Below, piece after piece: positions 48,858 through 61,834 of a stretch of 64,000 bases of DNA; the stretch's first letter is position 1, and every line of letters starts with the position of its first letter. The translations under genes and the position numbers were made by a program. The notes beneath the pieces are model-generated. The model was not told the origin of the DNA. It worked only from the letters and a program-made list of their open reading frames with translations, and searched no databases. Source of the DNA: Trichoplax adhaerens. Taxonomy: Eukaryota > Placozoa > Uniplacotomia > Trichoplacea > Trichoplacidae. The stretch spans positions 1,538,106 to 1,602,105 of the forward strand of contig NW_002060950.1 of assembly GCF_000150275.1 (NCBI RefSeq). Reading direction: 5' to 3'.

Positions 48858-51800
48858 CTAAATGGTAAGTATAATAAATGAAAATCAATTCATTCCTTGG
48901 TAATTGGCAATCATTATCCAATATCATTAAGATATCGCCTCTACTAGTGATAAGATATTAAGCTATTGAGAGTATCGACTCATCAAACAAATGCCTACGT
49001 ATAAGCAGTAGTTTTTTATATTTTGATTAAAAATAGATGGAAGAAAATGGCTATAGATGGTAAGAAATACTCAAGGCAGGATACATATGCCTGTAGGACT
49101 AAGCTAAAATTTTTTATCATATGTCAAAATAATCCTTGATTAATAGTAACACGAACTTAGGATTTTAAACTACTTACAGGCCTTCTTCGATATCCCGACT
49201 GGATGATTTCTCTTCAATTAAACTATTTTAAAAATGAATAAGAGAATTAGATGGACAGAAATGGATAGAAATCATTCTGCTATGATAAACAACTCCGGTT
49301 GTACCACGCTATCTCAACTTAAGATTGAAATTGAAATTCGAACTAAAGGAAATAATTTACGCAAGGTATTAAATTAATTATTCAATGATAGTTAAAAATA
49401 ATTATCAAGACAAACTTACTGTTTCTTGATATCTTCATTTGATGGTGCAACTTGTGATTTTTTCCTACAAAAATGAGATGGAAAATAGATAATTACATTC
49501 TAAGATCAACCAATTCCATACTCAGATCATGGTTAAGATTAAGCGTGTATAGAGGTAGGAATAATCGATTCTTGAAACTTCATAACAAAAACTACAGTAA
49601 ATTACGTGTATAAAAGAAACTTACGCAACAGTGTGGTGATCAGCGTATTCATACTTCATGATTCGTAAAAATTTAGCGAATTTAATAGCCATGATAATGA
49701 CTGGGATGAAGAAAAATTCGGAAATCCCAATAGAAAACCAATAGCTATTCTAAAATTGAATAAATAGGATCTATTATATATGAGGCAATCGATATTGGAG
49801 CAGTATGTTAAGATGAAGCAAGAAGATATGTTTGAAAGCTAACTTACGAATCCATCTAATAATCGATGGCAACCCAATGTTGTAAGGCCATTCCATGCAT
49901 TTCCAAGTAAACCGGTAGGACTAGCTACATTTACCAACTGTATAAGAGGAAGAGAAAAAGGTACAAGGTAAAGCATGATGCTGATAAAGGATGCAATCTT
50001 GATGACAATATTAACTACTGCTATTAACGAAGAATATAGCTATCATTAATTTCATCATCTATCTATCCAAAGTGAGGTAATGACATAAGTCTGAAGATAG
50101 CTAGGAGGGAATTATGTTTTTAAACTTCATGGACTACTGCCTTCTAAACGTATTGGATTGCATTAATATCTCTAGTCATGGACGATTATATTAATTCATC
50201 GGTATTATTATTGTTCCTATTCTAAGAGTATTCTAGACTTTATCATCAGGACTATTGTAATATGGTTAACTTTTGCTATGATACAATTGCTAATTCTTCC
50301 TTATCACATTCATATCAATATTCTAGACTATAACATGATAACTATTTAAGATTAATTATTTTAACAAGCTCAATTACCAATGACTTACAGTGTAATTAGC
50401 GTAATTGTTGTATTGAATAGTGAAAGAGTTAATCTTGACTCTAGCGCTATTAACAGGCTGTGAAATAGAAGCATATACATATTAGAATGATGCATAAAAG
50501 AACTGGTTTACTGTACGTGGTAACATATTTGATTATACTATAATTAATATTAATGATTTACGTACCTGATAAAATGTAATATTATTGCTAACTTTCAATC
50601 GTCTGGTTCCATCGTCAGCAGTTTGAATAGTATTATTAATTGTAGTCTGTGTGGAAAATATGAAGACAGCATTAATCATCTGGGAACGCATAGATAAAAA
50701 GAACGGAGATCTTAATTTATTATATCTTAATATACCATTGATGTTTGTGAGATCGATTTCAGAGCTGTCAAATTAGCATTTAGTTGATTCTGCAAAAATT
50801 GAATCCATTAAATATATTGGAATTTTATGATAATAGTAAATATTGATAATAAAATTACTAGTATTAAAATAATTAGCCATGCAATCTAGTTAATAATTAG
50901 AAGGATTACCTTATCTGGGATAATTTGGCTTTTAATTTTTGCGTCCATTGCTCGAAAGCTAGCAACGGCAAGATCGTATGGCTTTCTATTATTAAGCTAA
51001 TATAAGCAATGAAAGCCATCAGAATTTTTGTTACTTTGTCAATTAAACATAGCTTATACGTTATACCTCAATAAATCAATTAGGGAGTTACATGTATTAG
51101 CTTACCGGGACAGTAGTAAATGATTTGAGATAATCTTCTAGCTGTTGAGCTAATTGTAGCAAATCAACACCATTGGTCATTGGCTGCTGTAGCTGTTGCC
51201 ATCCAAAATGCGACCGATCGTTAGATTAAACGTTATTAAAATTTATGTTGAATGCGTATTCTCGACAATTAAGTAGGTGTTAGGATACTTACCACGTTTG
51301 AAAATGATGCATAATTGATCATTTGTGTATCCATACGATAGCGTTGTAAGCTGCTACGAAGATTAGCTGGCATAACATTGACATTATTGACAAAGTCTAC
51401 AGTTTTATTTAATTGGCCATTAAGAGACTTAATTTTCTAATCAAAGTCAAATTGGAAATAATGAATTACATCAGCACAAATGTGAAAACCCTTTCATCAT
51501 CTATCAGCCCATATTGCATTACATCATTGCTACTTACTGCTTGTAAAGTATCAAAAGCTACAGACCAATTATAGTAATCAACGATAGGCTGAAATGTCCT
51601 ATAAAGTGAGCTGTTATGTTGGCAGTTCCTGTTATTAAAAATAAAGCATAAAGAATATTACATGCTTGCTCATAACAGATAGAGAGTAAGGATATTCAAT
51701 AATGGAATCAGGTATTAACTATTTCTGACTAGTCAATCAAGCATAGCTATAAAACGATTTTCAGTAGCCAAATAAAAACAAATCAAGATTGCTAATATTG

Positions 51801-54800
51801 CTCCCTAGAGATTGGAATCAATTTCATTCCAACTCTTAGATATGTAAAATTAAATCAAACAGACCTGACAATGGATGAAAATTTAACTGGTGCGTTGCCA
51901 TCTTTTAGCCATAAAACTCCCAATGGATATTCGCCATACGCAGTCTTATTATCAATAGTCTAGGATTCCATAGGAGAGCAATAGAATGATGGTTAGCTAG
52001 TAAAAGTAGTTTAGAATTGTGTTATATGTCTATAGCTTGAAATTAAATTATGGAACCTTCTCGAACGCTTCCAGAGAGACAATTCGTGGACAAATTAAGG
52101 CTGCATTAGAACCAGCAAATAACATGATAGCGGAAATGATGAAGAAGAAAAATCCCAAAATGATCAAGATGGATGCAGCTCTAGAATGTGCAAAATAGCA
52201 TGTCAAAAAGTTAAGGTTAGAACTTAATAACCCTGGCGATAAAGAAGTTCGTTAGAATTTATTATAAATTATTAGATTCAATGTTTAAATAATTAACCAT
52301 TATATTCAATGCTATATCTAAAGCTTAAAGTTTTATATAAGAGTATAAGAAAATAACATCATCGATTCCTTACGCCATTAACATATGTCCACCAGCATTG
52401 GAAGTTCGAGTTCTATTTCGTGAATCAATTCCTTTTTTATAACCAATGCAGCCTAATAGTACACCAATGTAGAGGAAGAGGGAGACAAGAATGATCACGG
52501 CTCCAAAGAAGATGAAAAAAATCATGCTAGAAATGCCAAAATTGACAAACATGAATAAATTTACGGGCTCTCATGTTTAGTACTTTATACAAATTCTATG
52601 TATATTAAAATTTTCTTTTAACTTACGAAGCATGATAAATACTAGTGGCAACACCATTAGGACCAATAGCTTCAATAACGTCTTTCTGAGTATCTTGGCT
52701 TAATAGTGGATTAAACGTCTACACAAATCACGTAAAATGTTTTAATTGTTTAGCAGCATGGTTAAATTATTCTAAAAATAGCAATCATCTCAAATATATT
52801 ATCTATAATTTAGCCTTCGTTCGATAGCGGCCCACTATTTATGAATAATAATCAGTTCAACTATATGCTCTATAATTTAGCATTAACTGGATATGAACTA
52901 CTTTAATCATATAGTAATCATCCCAATAAATATTCTACTATTTTATCTTTGCCATATTATCCATTCGATAGTGAACTACTTTTAGATAGACTTGACTTAT
53001 AAATATTTTGTCATTTAGCAATTGGTTAACAGCGAGCAACTGCTTATAAATGACACTCAACTAAAATACTGAACTTACATCATCGGTTATTTGAACAAAA
53101 AAGTTATATTGATTGGTAAAAGCTATTCTGGCGGTAGTAATCGCTTGATTAGCAACTGTAGAAAAGAAAGATCATGTTTAAAGTTATTTATGCATCGGAT
53201 TTGGTTAAAAAATTCTAGTTGAATATTTACTAAATGCAGATAAATTAAGAGATACTTTGCAAAATAATTTCATTGTCATCGTAGCTTATAGTTAGTACAG
53301 ATTCGGGTAGAATTATGAAGTAGATATGGTGGCTGTTTGACATTTTTAGACGGTCAATCGCGTAAAACAATTACTCGTATCATTTCTTACCTTGCTTAGT
53401 GTTAGTCATGGCAGAAGAAACTGAAGTTGTGACTAGATTGCAACCCTAAATTAATACCGTGAAGAAAGAATGGCATGAGTAAAAATGGCATAACTATAAA
53501 ATATTTTCCCAACCTATCTTACCTGAGCTGCTAGCGTTGCTAGTTTAGCAGCAATGAGTTGATCAATATCATTTTTTATATTGGTTAAATCTTGCATCTA
53601 GAAATGAATGCAATTAAATGATTTATCGTGAAAACGTCTACATAAGATAGAACGCATCGTTCGCTTTAAAGTATACCTGAGAGAAATCTGCTGAAAATTG
53701 AGCTGTGTTAACATTGATTGTAAAATTAGAACAAGCATTGCCGCAAAATACGATAGAATTGGTAATGTTGGTTCTTGCATCCGCTAAGGTCTTGCTAATT
53801 TCTTGCTGTAAGCTGATCAATCGATTTCTTTGATGCATGATATTTCGTATGTCTGAACTAGTTTGGGCCATATCTAAAGGATTGGCACAATCATTTAAGA
53901 ATTCAAGAAGCAAAGCGCGGCAATTTATAACGTGTTTTTGTCGATATTTATCATGATATACATCTTCCTATCTAGATCAATTAATTCAATAAATATACTA
54001 CTGTTATTTATTTCCCCTTTTTTGTAGATAATTATCATGCTATACACTTTCCTATTTTGATTACTTAATTCAAGAAATGTACTAAAATTATTTACTCCAC
54101 ATTTTGGTAGGTATTCTTATGATCTCTGCGCGTACTAGAGTTATTACATGATTTGGTAGATATTTATCATCATCTATACTAACGTTATTTCACATTTTGC
54201 TAAATATTTATCATCATCTATACCACAGTTATTTGACGTTTTGATAGATATTTATCATCATCTATACTAAAGTTATTCCACGTTTTAGTAGATATTTATC
54301 ATGATATACAGCGTCCTAACTCGATCATTTTCTAATCTACTTACTAATTTGAATATTCTTAACGTTATTGACAATGGTTTGTTCGTTAGAATGGCAAACA
54401 AAATCGTTAATACTTGTAGGCAATCCTATAGATTTGATCCAATGTAATAGTAATAGTAAAATAGTTTTAAAAATAAAGAAAGCGAATCATTTAGATGCTA
54501 GAACGGCTATTTGTAAGCGCGTACTATCAGCTGTATTACAAGTTAATCAATTAAATCTATATACCATTAACTCTGACAGAGACTTGATCCAGCATGAAAT
54601 TCGATTTAGTAACCACAATGTCTTGAATTTGCTATATTGTAAAATATTCAATTTGTATAGTAAACCAATTAAATAAGCGGATTAGCATATGAAATGATAG
54701 AATCAATTCTCTAATACTATATTCACATGATAGGCAATTGTAGGCTAAATTTTGAAAACGATATTACAAATGAGCGTCAATAATGTGCGGTAATTACTAA

Positions 54801-57800
54801 AATAGATGATGACAATTTTAGTGCTAAATAGATAGAACAGCAACATCCATAAATATCATCTGTCTCTACCTATACTAAATTTGCGGCATAAAATTGACAT
54901 TACTGTAGTGATTGAAATTGTTGCCAGGTCATATGGCATTCTATCGAGTAAATCACTCTTATATCACTGGAATAATCAGTCAATTCTACTAACATTTTTT
55001 CCTTTATCGACAAAACTTTGTACATCTGTTCTTGCTTTTTGAACTGTTGGTAGACCAGTGCTATAAGCATAGAGCAATTCGCTAACAGCAAAGATGGAGC
55101 AAATCCCTCCGGCCCTGGCAAAGGAAATCGGAAAAGAATTTAGTATCAGACAACTTGTTTATAGCATTTTGTTTTAATGGCTTTAATGTAGGAATTAGAA
55201 AAAGCTAAAAAAAATTCTATCGCTAGCTATGAGCCACTGGCTGTTTTGGTTAGACGTTAATATATAGGAAGTTTTATATACGAGTAGAATAAAAATAGAT
55301 GGGGCAATAGATCAGCTTATTAGTCTTGAACTGCTCAATGTAATTATTTAACATCGATAGCAAAGATAGATCGAATGACTGCATCAGAGATTGCGATTTA
55401 TCAAATGGGAAAATAAGAGAAACTTGATATAGAGTCCGGTGTTTGCAAAAGAAAATAATTCAAAAAATGACCAAGTGTCTATCTAATATCTTATTGCAAC
55501 AGTCAGTCAGAAACCAAAAGTTCTTTCGAAATGACTATGAACAAGATCCTTGAATGCGTCTTGTACAAATGGGATCATCATGGTAAAGAGGTATTTAGCT
55601 TACTCTGCATGGTTAAGAATTAGGGGGTAAAAGGAGAAATGAATAAACTGATGCAGATGGAATAAATAGGGATGATAATAAGTTACTTTATTAAGGAAGA
55701 ATCTAGGAATAAGAACAGTAGAAGAATAAGCTGTATTGGTTAGAAAATGAACTACTATTTGCTTGATATCCTCATTCAACAGTCAGGAAGAAACAAGCAG
55801 TCCCTTGGATATGGCTGAGAACGATATCCTCATTACGAGTTTCTACCCATCGCAAGTAAAAGGGAAGATGGAAATGACATTCATTTACTTACAAGATGAA
55901 GGTAGCAAATATAACCAACCAAAAGGAATAACAAAAACGCGTATATCTTTCAGTTTTAGGGGGTCTTTGAACCAATTCGCCACCACAATTTCCTTGACAT
56001 CGGCAAATACAGAAAATGAGGCCGACAATTGGCAAAACGATACCGATGATTATTCCTAGAATGGCCATAGCCCAAAATGGTGCCTCATATTCTGCAGCCT
56101 AGTGTATAGAAAACAATTTGCATTAATTCATTTTACATCACTTGGAATTTTCCTTCATCGACTACATTCATATCCGTTGCCTTGACTGGAGATTGAATGC
56201 AATAAGTTATACAAGGATACTTTCTTTGCTTACCTGAGCTACTAATAAAGTAATAGTATCGCGGTTAAAGGTAAAACCAGTAGCACTACCAGTGGAAGGA
56301 ATAACTTTGGCACCTTTCAGGACGCTGTTGATTTGAGCTAATCATTAAGAATCAAGATTGAAAGAATGTTTAAAAGCGAAACGTTAAACATGGATTCAGT
56401 TCTAGTGATGATGAATAATTATAATAAAGTTTTTTTCGTTAGATTATAAAGTAGCTGATGATGGATTAAGAAGAAGGAAGATAGATCTTTGATATAGTTT
56501 AAAGGAAGAGGTAGTCAAGAAAGTTGTTCTTTAATACTATTATCTAATTAAAAACAAACACAAAAGGTAGCCATAGAAAGTCTAATTGAATTACTCTTCT
56601 ATCCTTCACTTTTATATAGTAAATTGATTGAAAGTGATATTTTATCAATTTTAATAATAACTTGTCCTTCGAATCAATATTGAAAGTAAAATGGCTTCAT
56701 TTTCAATTTGAGTTCAAGTAATGTTCAACAGCTCCAGCAGGTAAATTAGAGTAATTTAAAGTATTTATAATTAAATTCTTTCCTAAACATTAAGAGTAAT
56801 TGTACAAAAATCAGCTTCGGATGATCACAACATAGTCGTCATTGCTTGAAAATTATTTATAATTTGCTACTACTCCGTTGGTTAAGACGCGTAAACTACT
56901 CTTCTTCAATATCAGATTATCGATAAAATAAAACTATCCATCTCTTTCTACCATATCGTTGTCATATTGAAATTTTAAACGCAGTAGTCTTTCCCATTTA
57001 CGAGCTACATTTTTCTTTAATTGACATTGACTAATTGACTATTCGTCCTGCCTGTCGAGTTATCAATAAACAAAAACATCCATCTTCCTCTACAATATCA
57101 CTGATATCTTACAATTTTAAAAACGGACGGGTTCGGTACTTTTATCGAGCTACAGTATTCCTACTTGAACTCTTTCCTAAAGGTTAAAACTACGTTCCAA
57201 AAAAAATCAGCTTGAGAACACTGCGCTAGCATCTCGTGGTAATGACTTCAAGAATCTCCACCATGGAGTACTACTACATTGACTAATTGACTACAGTGCT
57301 CGTCCTCCCTTTCAATAAAGTAAAATAAAATGTCCATCTTCATGGACGATATCATATTGCAATTTTTAACGCGTAGTTTTCCTTATTTCCGCGCTACACT
57401 ATTCCTACTTAAACTCTTTCCTAAACGTTAAAACTGCTTACCCCAAAAATTAGCTTTAGAACATTGTACTAACATTTCATTGTAATCACTGAAAGAATCT
57501 CGATGGGCTAATTGGCCATAGTACTTATCCCTCCAAGTTATCAATAAAATAAAGTAATATCTTCATGGACGATATTGCTGTCATTTTACAATTTTAAACG
57601 CGCAGTTTTCCCTATTTCCTAGCTACAGCATTCCTACTTAAACTCTTTCCTAAACGTTAAAATTACGTAGCAAAAAATCAGCTGGAGAACACTATATTGT
57701 ACTATGTCATACTCTAACTTAAGAATCGCCATAGACTAATCAACTAAGGTATAGTACTCATCCTCCGTATCAAGTTAGCAATAAAATAAAATATTCTTCT

Positions 57801-58260
57801 CCCTTGAAGATATCACTGATATGTTACAATTTTAAAGTCAGTAACGTTTTTCCTATTTCCGCAGTCTTTGTTAGAAAGAAAGCCGAAAGTGATTATCCAA
57901 CATTTTCCTCTATGTAAAACTCAATTATCGCCATTATTTTTTTCTATTAAGAGAGAGATTGTTCTTAGCCATCATTAGAATCGATTGTATCAAGCACTTA
58001 CCATAAGGTAAATCGTTAGGTTGAAGAAAGAAAATGAAATCTTTGACCATTTTATAAAGATAGACGGTAACGACTTCCACTATAGGTGTAGTATCAGGAT
58101 TACTTTGAGGAGTTGGCATTGTTGGCAATTCTGCCCAAACGATTACACCATTCGGTTGGATATAATTTTGTGTCTGAGCTTGAACGACATAGTTGTAGGT
58201 AGAAGAGAGAAGTAGAAAGTACAAGACACCTGAGATAGCCTTAGAAAGATTAACAGCCAT
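47272..58260 (-). CDS. Prominin-family five-pass membrane glycoprotein with long cytoplasmic tail
   Basis: Prominins (PROM1/CD133 family) sit in plasma-membrane protrusions, bind cholesterol and shape microvilli and photoreceptor discs. Exon 1 (58002-58260) encodes a signal peptide ending near VVQA. Later minus-strand exons: about 56235-56340; 55893-56098 with TM1 (AMAILGIIIGIVLPIVGLIF) and a Cys-rich CICRCQGNCGG, entering TM2; about 55000-55122; about 53678-53930 with FCGNACSNFTINVN; 53523-53595; 53392-53447; 53080-53160; 52628-52720; about 52374-52560 with TM3 and LLGCIGYKKG; about 52080-52185 with TM4; a series from 51961 to 49847 for the second ectodomain with N-glycosylation sites; about 49623-49751 with TM5 (FWFSIGIS-like YWFSIGISEFFFIPVIMAI). 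In-phase junctions then continue through about 49418-49465, 49178-49223, 48307-48857 and 47272-48176, giving a tail of about 520 residues. Some ectodomain exons are approximate or missing. Confidence 0.88.
52790..53050. repeat. Diverged tandem repeat of about 68 bp in a prominin intron
   Basis: About four loosely similar units share TATAATTTAGC or TCATTTAGC, then a GATA(G/T)(C/T)GAACTACTT-like stretch, then AATAAATATT-like sequence. Similarity is low, so the call is tentative. Confidence 0.45.
53936..54335. repeat. Tandem repeat of about 44 bp in a prominin intron
   Basis: The core GATATTTATCATCATCTATA recurs with a 44-base period at about 54159, 54203, 54247 and 54291, each followed by a TTATTYCACRTTTTG-type stretch. 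More diverged copies occur at about 53943, 54029 and 54113, where the spacing is close to twice or one unit. About eight units in all. Confidence 0.85.
54374..54676 (+). other. Intronic open frame on the strand opposite the prominin gene
   Basis: An ATG at 54374 opens 100 codons to a TAA at 54674-54676, beginning MVCSLEWQTKSLILVGNPID. It lies inside a prominin intron just beyond the 44-bp repeat array. It is basic, lacks cysteine motifs or membrane segments, and matches no family I recognise. In DNA this AT-rich, 100 open codons are slightly more than expected, but a chance frame is the simpler reading. Confidence 0.2.
56750..57870. repeat. Tandem repeat of about 230-240 bp in prominin intron 1
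   Basis: About five diverged copies. One anchor, CTCTTTCCTAAACGTTAAAA, occurs at about 56777, 57171, 57412 and 57641. A second, CATCTTCATGGACGATATC followed by CAATTTTAAACG, occurs at about 56940, 57079, 57334, 57551 and 57798. Between them recur TTATTTCCGAGCTACA-like, ATTCCTACTT, AAAAATCAGCTT and CATTGACTAATTGACTA words. The array fills most of the intron between the signal-peptide exon and exon 2. Confidence 0.88.
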
Positions 58261-59150
58261 GATTGAACAGCGTTAGAAATTGTGATCGGAGAAAGAATAG
58301 ACGAAGAGAAAATGATTAATCTTGTTGGCAAAAGAAGAAGCAAATTGTCAATGTCAAAAAAGAGAACTTTATCCAAGTGGAGATCAAGGCACAGTTGGTA
58401 AAATTTGTCTATCGCTTGTTAATGATTTTTTGCTTAGCAGTCTGTTATCCAAAACGTGTTAATCTTTCTTCTTTTGGATCTTCTTCCTGTCGAAGGATAA
58501 ATTGATGTTGATATCAAGATAATATTCTATCTCGATATTTTCCTTTTTTCACCAACTGCTTACCCTCGGCCAGGGCTATCAATTACATCGACGAAAGCAA
58601 GTCCTTCTCTCTTATTCTGTGTTTATTTTCTTTGGCGTGATCTTAGCAACGCCTCCTGCATGCATTTTTCTCTCAACTCGTTGAATAAAATGAACTCATT
58701 ACTATGGTAACTTATCAATGACGATATCACCATTAACTCGCTAATCTGTTGCAATTATTCTAGCATCAATCGATTAGGGTATGAAGGACAATGTAAAGGC
58801 CATGAGTAAAGCCTCCTTTCCAATTGATCCTTATTTGCTTTTTATTGTCCATTAAATCAATCAATGGACGCTTATGATTGGATTGTTATTTTAATATGAA
58901 AATAGACCAAAATAAATGGCTGCCCATTTTAACTCCTTTTAACCAATCCAATCGTCGCATTGGATATTGAAATTGGATGATTCCATGCTATTCTATCGGG
59001 GATTTTAGCGATTGATGGTAGGTAAGAGCTAAGATGAGCCGATGTCAATGTGATTTATCCTCCTATCGGCTCTTTTTTCCCCTCAATAAAAACATTCCAC
59101 ATGAGTGATCATCATGGAAACTCGATAAAGTATCACAGAGAGGAAACTGG
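58261..59150. other. Upstream flank of the prominin gene
   Basis: Non-coding sequence before the signal-peptide exon. No promoter element could be called. It runs into the tandem array that begins near 59150. Confidence 0.4.
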
Positions 59151-60900
59151 AAAAAGCAATACGTCCACTGCTTGTAGTATTCTTTGTACAAAGTCAATTC
59201 ATTCCTCTTCTCCGTGTAAAACTATATCTATAATTATAATTCATGCAAGATGTTTAAAGTATCTTGGAGACATTACTCTTGTCGGAGGAGATTTATTACT
59301 CTTCTTCTCCAAACACGCGTAAAACTGCATCTGCAATGAAATAGAAAGTTCTATCATAGACTTTACTTACTCGTCTAGGCAGGTATAAACTGTCTCTAAG
59401 ACGTTATACGTAATCTTCTCATATGCACTATTTGTACTTTTCCCAGAAGACATTTACTATTCTTCTTCTCCAAGTAAAATTGCATATGCAATAAAACAGA
59501 GAGTTCTATCATCGACTTCTTTTACTCGTCTTGAGAGATATAAACTATCTCCGAGATTTTATACATGCTTAATCCATGGCACTATTTACAGTATTCTCTA
59601 CAAGAAGTTCATTTATTCTTCTTCAGATTAAACTATAAGAGTGGCAATAATACGAGTAAAATAACCTCCAAGATGTACGTACCTCGGAGAGGAAATAGGT
59701 AATGTTATATGCATTAGTTATACATCGTATTCTCTATAATAGTTCAATTTGCCTTCTCCTCCAAGTAAAATTACATCATTTATAATAATAGAGCAACCCT
59801 TATATAGTACCGCAAATACGAGGTCCATGCACTCTTCTTCTCCAAGTAAAAACTACGTTATCTGCAGTAATAGAATAGAATAGTATAACTTTGATAAAGT
59901 ACCCCGGACAGGGAATATGCGAACTTATATCTGTTACTATTAGTATTCTCTACAAGACTTCGATTTATTCTTCTTCTCCAGCTCAAACCACATCGGTAAT
60001 AATTACATTATAACAACCTCTATAGGGTACCTCGGATAAGAAATACTTATATGTATTATTTACTGCATTCTCTACAGCAGCTGGATTTACTCTTCTCCAG
60101 GTAAAACTACACCATTCATAATAATGAAACAACCTGTATAAAGTACTACGGATAGCGAATACGCAATCTTGTGTGCATTACTTGTAGCATTCTCTACAAG
60201 AGATCAATTTCTTCTTCTTCTCCTGCTTACATCACATCAGTAATAATTATTTTAATACAATAACCTCGTTATGGTACCTCGGATAGGGAATACGTAATCT
60301 TATGTTCGGTATTCTCTGCAAGATGTCAATTTATTCTTCCACGGGTAAAACTACGCCTTTCATAATACTAGAATAACCTCTAGAATTAACCTCGGATAGG
60401 GAATACTTAATTGTATATGTATTACTTGTAGCATTCTCTACAAGTAGTCAATTTATTCTTCTTGTCCAGCTCAAACTTTATCAGTAATAACAATTATAAT
60501 GCAACCTCTATATTAGGTACCTTGGATAGGAAATAAGTGATCTTATTCTCTACAGGTAAAAACTACATCATTCATAAATAATAATACAACAACCTGTATA
60601 TAGTGTCTCGGACAAGGGATATAAAATCTCATGTGCATTACTTATAGTATAACTATAAGAAGTCAATTTATTCTTCTCCAGGTAAATCTACATCATTTAT
60701 AATAATAGAATAACCTCTATATAGTACTTCGGATAGGGAATACGTAATCTTACGAGTATTACTTGTGGTATTCTCCGCTGGAGGTCAATACACTTTTCTA
60801 CTCCAGGTAAAAACACATCAGTAACAGTAATAGAATACGTCGTAGAAAATCTTCTATGAAACATCTCGGATAGAGAATACGTAATCTCATGTGCACTATT
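59150..60900. repeat. Large tandem array, about 14 copies of a unit near 120 bp
   Basis: Imperfect copies carry, in order, TTCTTCTCCAGGTAAAACTA, CATCATTYATAATAATAGAA, AACCTCTATATAGTACCTCG, GATAGGGAATACGTAATCTT and TACTTGTAGTATTCTCTACA. The TCTCC anchor occurs near 59210, 59310, 59467, 59627, 59757, 59838, 59975, 60095, 60218, 60335, 60465, 60555, 60680 and 60800. Early copies are longer and more diverged; copies from about 59750 onward are more regular. It lies 0.9-2.6 kb upstream of the prominin start. Confidence 0.92.
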
Positions 60901-61834
60901 TTTAATGGACCCATAAAAGAGGCATTATAGAATTAATTGTTAATGCAGTCAATCAATTGAATAATAAAAGTGTCAATTATCGAACATCCATTATATTGAA
61001 TCATTTTTGATTGGCATGTCTATTTATAATAATATTACTCTTATTCAATGACATCATTGCATCTTGATCATCATTATGAAGGTTTAGACTATGAATTTAT
61101 TCTATTTCTCTGATATATACAAATCGATATCTTACTGAAGGCAAAAAACTGTCGATATGATTGATTAACATCTCATTTGCATCATCCATTCTTCCTACCA
61201 CCTCATCTCCATAGAATTAACTAAAGTATGTCTAGGACTTTAGGTATTGTATAAAATAATTTACCATATTTGGTCATTATTGTACCCATTAAATAGCTTT
61301 TGTTGCAAAGGCATCGGTAATCGATTTTAAATATATCCTAATGACGTAGTGGTTATAAGGCAAAACGATGCTCTAAGTAGATAGGTCTGGTTTGCTACTA
61401 CTAATACTAGTACCAACTAGTCGTTGCAGCTAGAATGATAGGCAAAACAGTCTGGATGGGCTATAGGTATGCATATTGAACTATTATAGTATAGGTATGA
61501 TCATGACCTTTACGATGGATGGGAAAGAGAACAGATGATATTGATTGTAAATGGTATCAGTATGCTTGTAAATAGGTTGCAAGCATATTTTCACCGAGTA
61601 CTACTATAGATGTGGCCATGATAGTATTTATGAGCTAGCTATGCCGGCTGTGATGATACACAAGAGAGTATACAAGTCTTTCCGCGCTAAAATCACTCAT
61701 TTCGCCTTATAGCTGTATGGGAATTAAACTACCTTGGCTCAATTGGTATAGGTAATCCATTAATTCTATAGAGATATGATTACCTTAAATGATGCAAAAC
61801 TCTGTTCTCTCAGTCGCTGCTACTATATTATCTA
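60901..61834. other. Spacer between two tandem arrays
   Basis: Unique AT-rich sequence between the 120-bp and the 152-bp arrays. No coding or RNA feature was identified. Confidence 0.4.

Noticed and set aside
61730-61800. TGGCTCAATTGG resembling a tRNA A box
   Set aside because: No matching GGTTCRA B box within the expected distance and no cloverleaf pairing seen.
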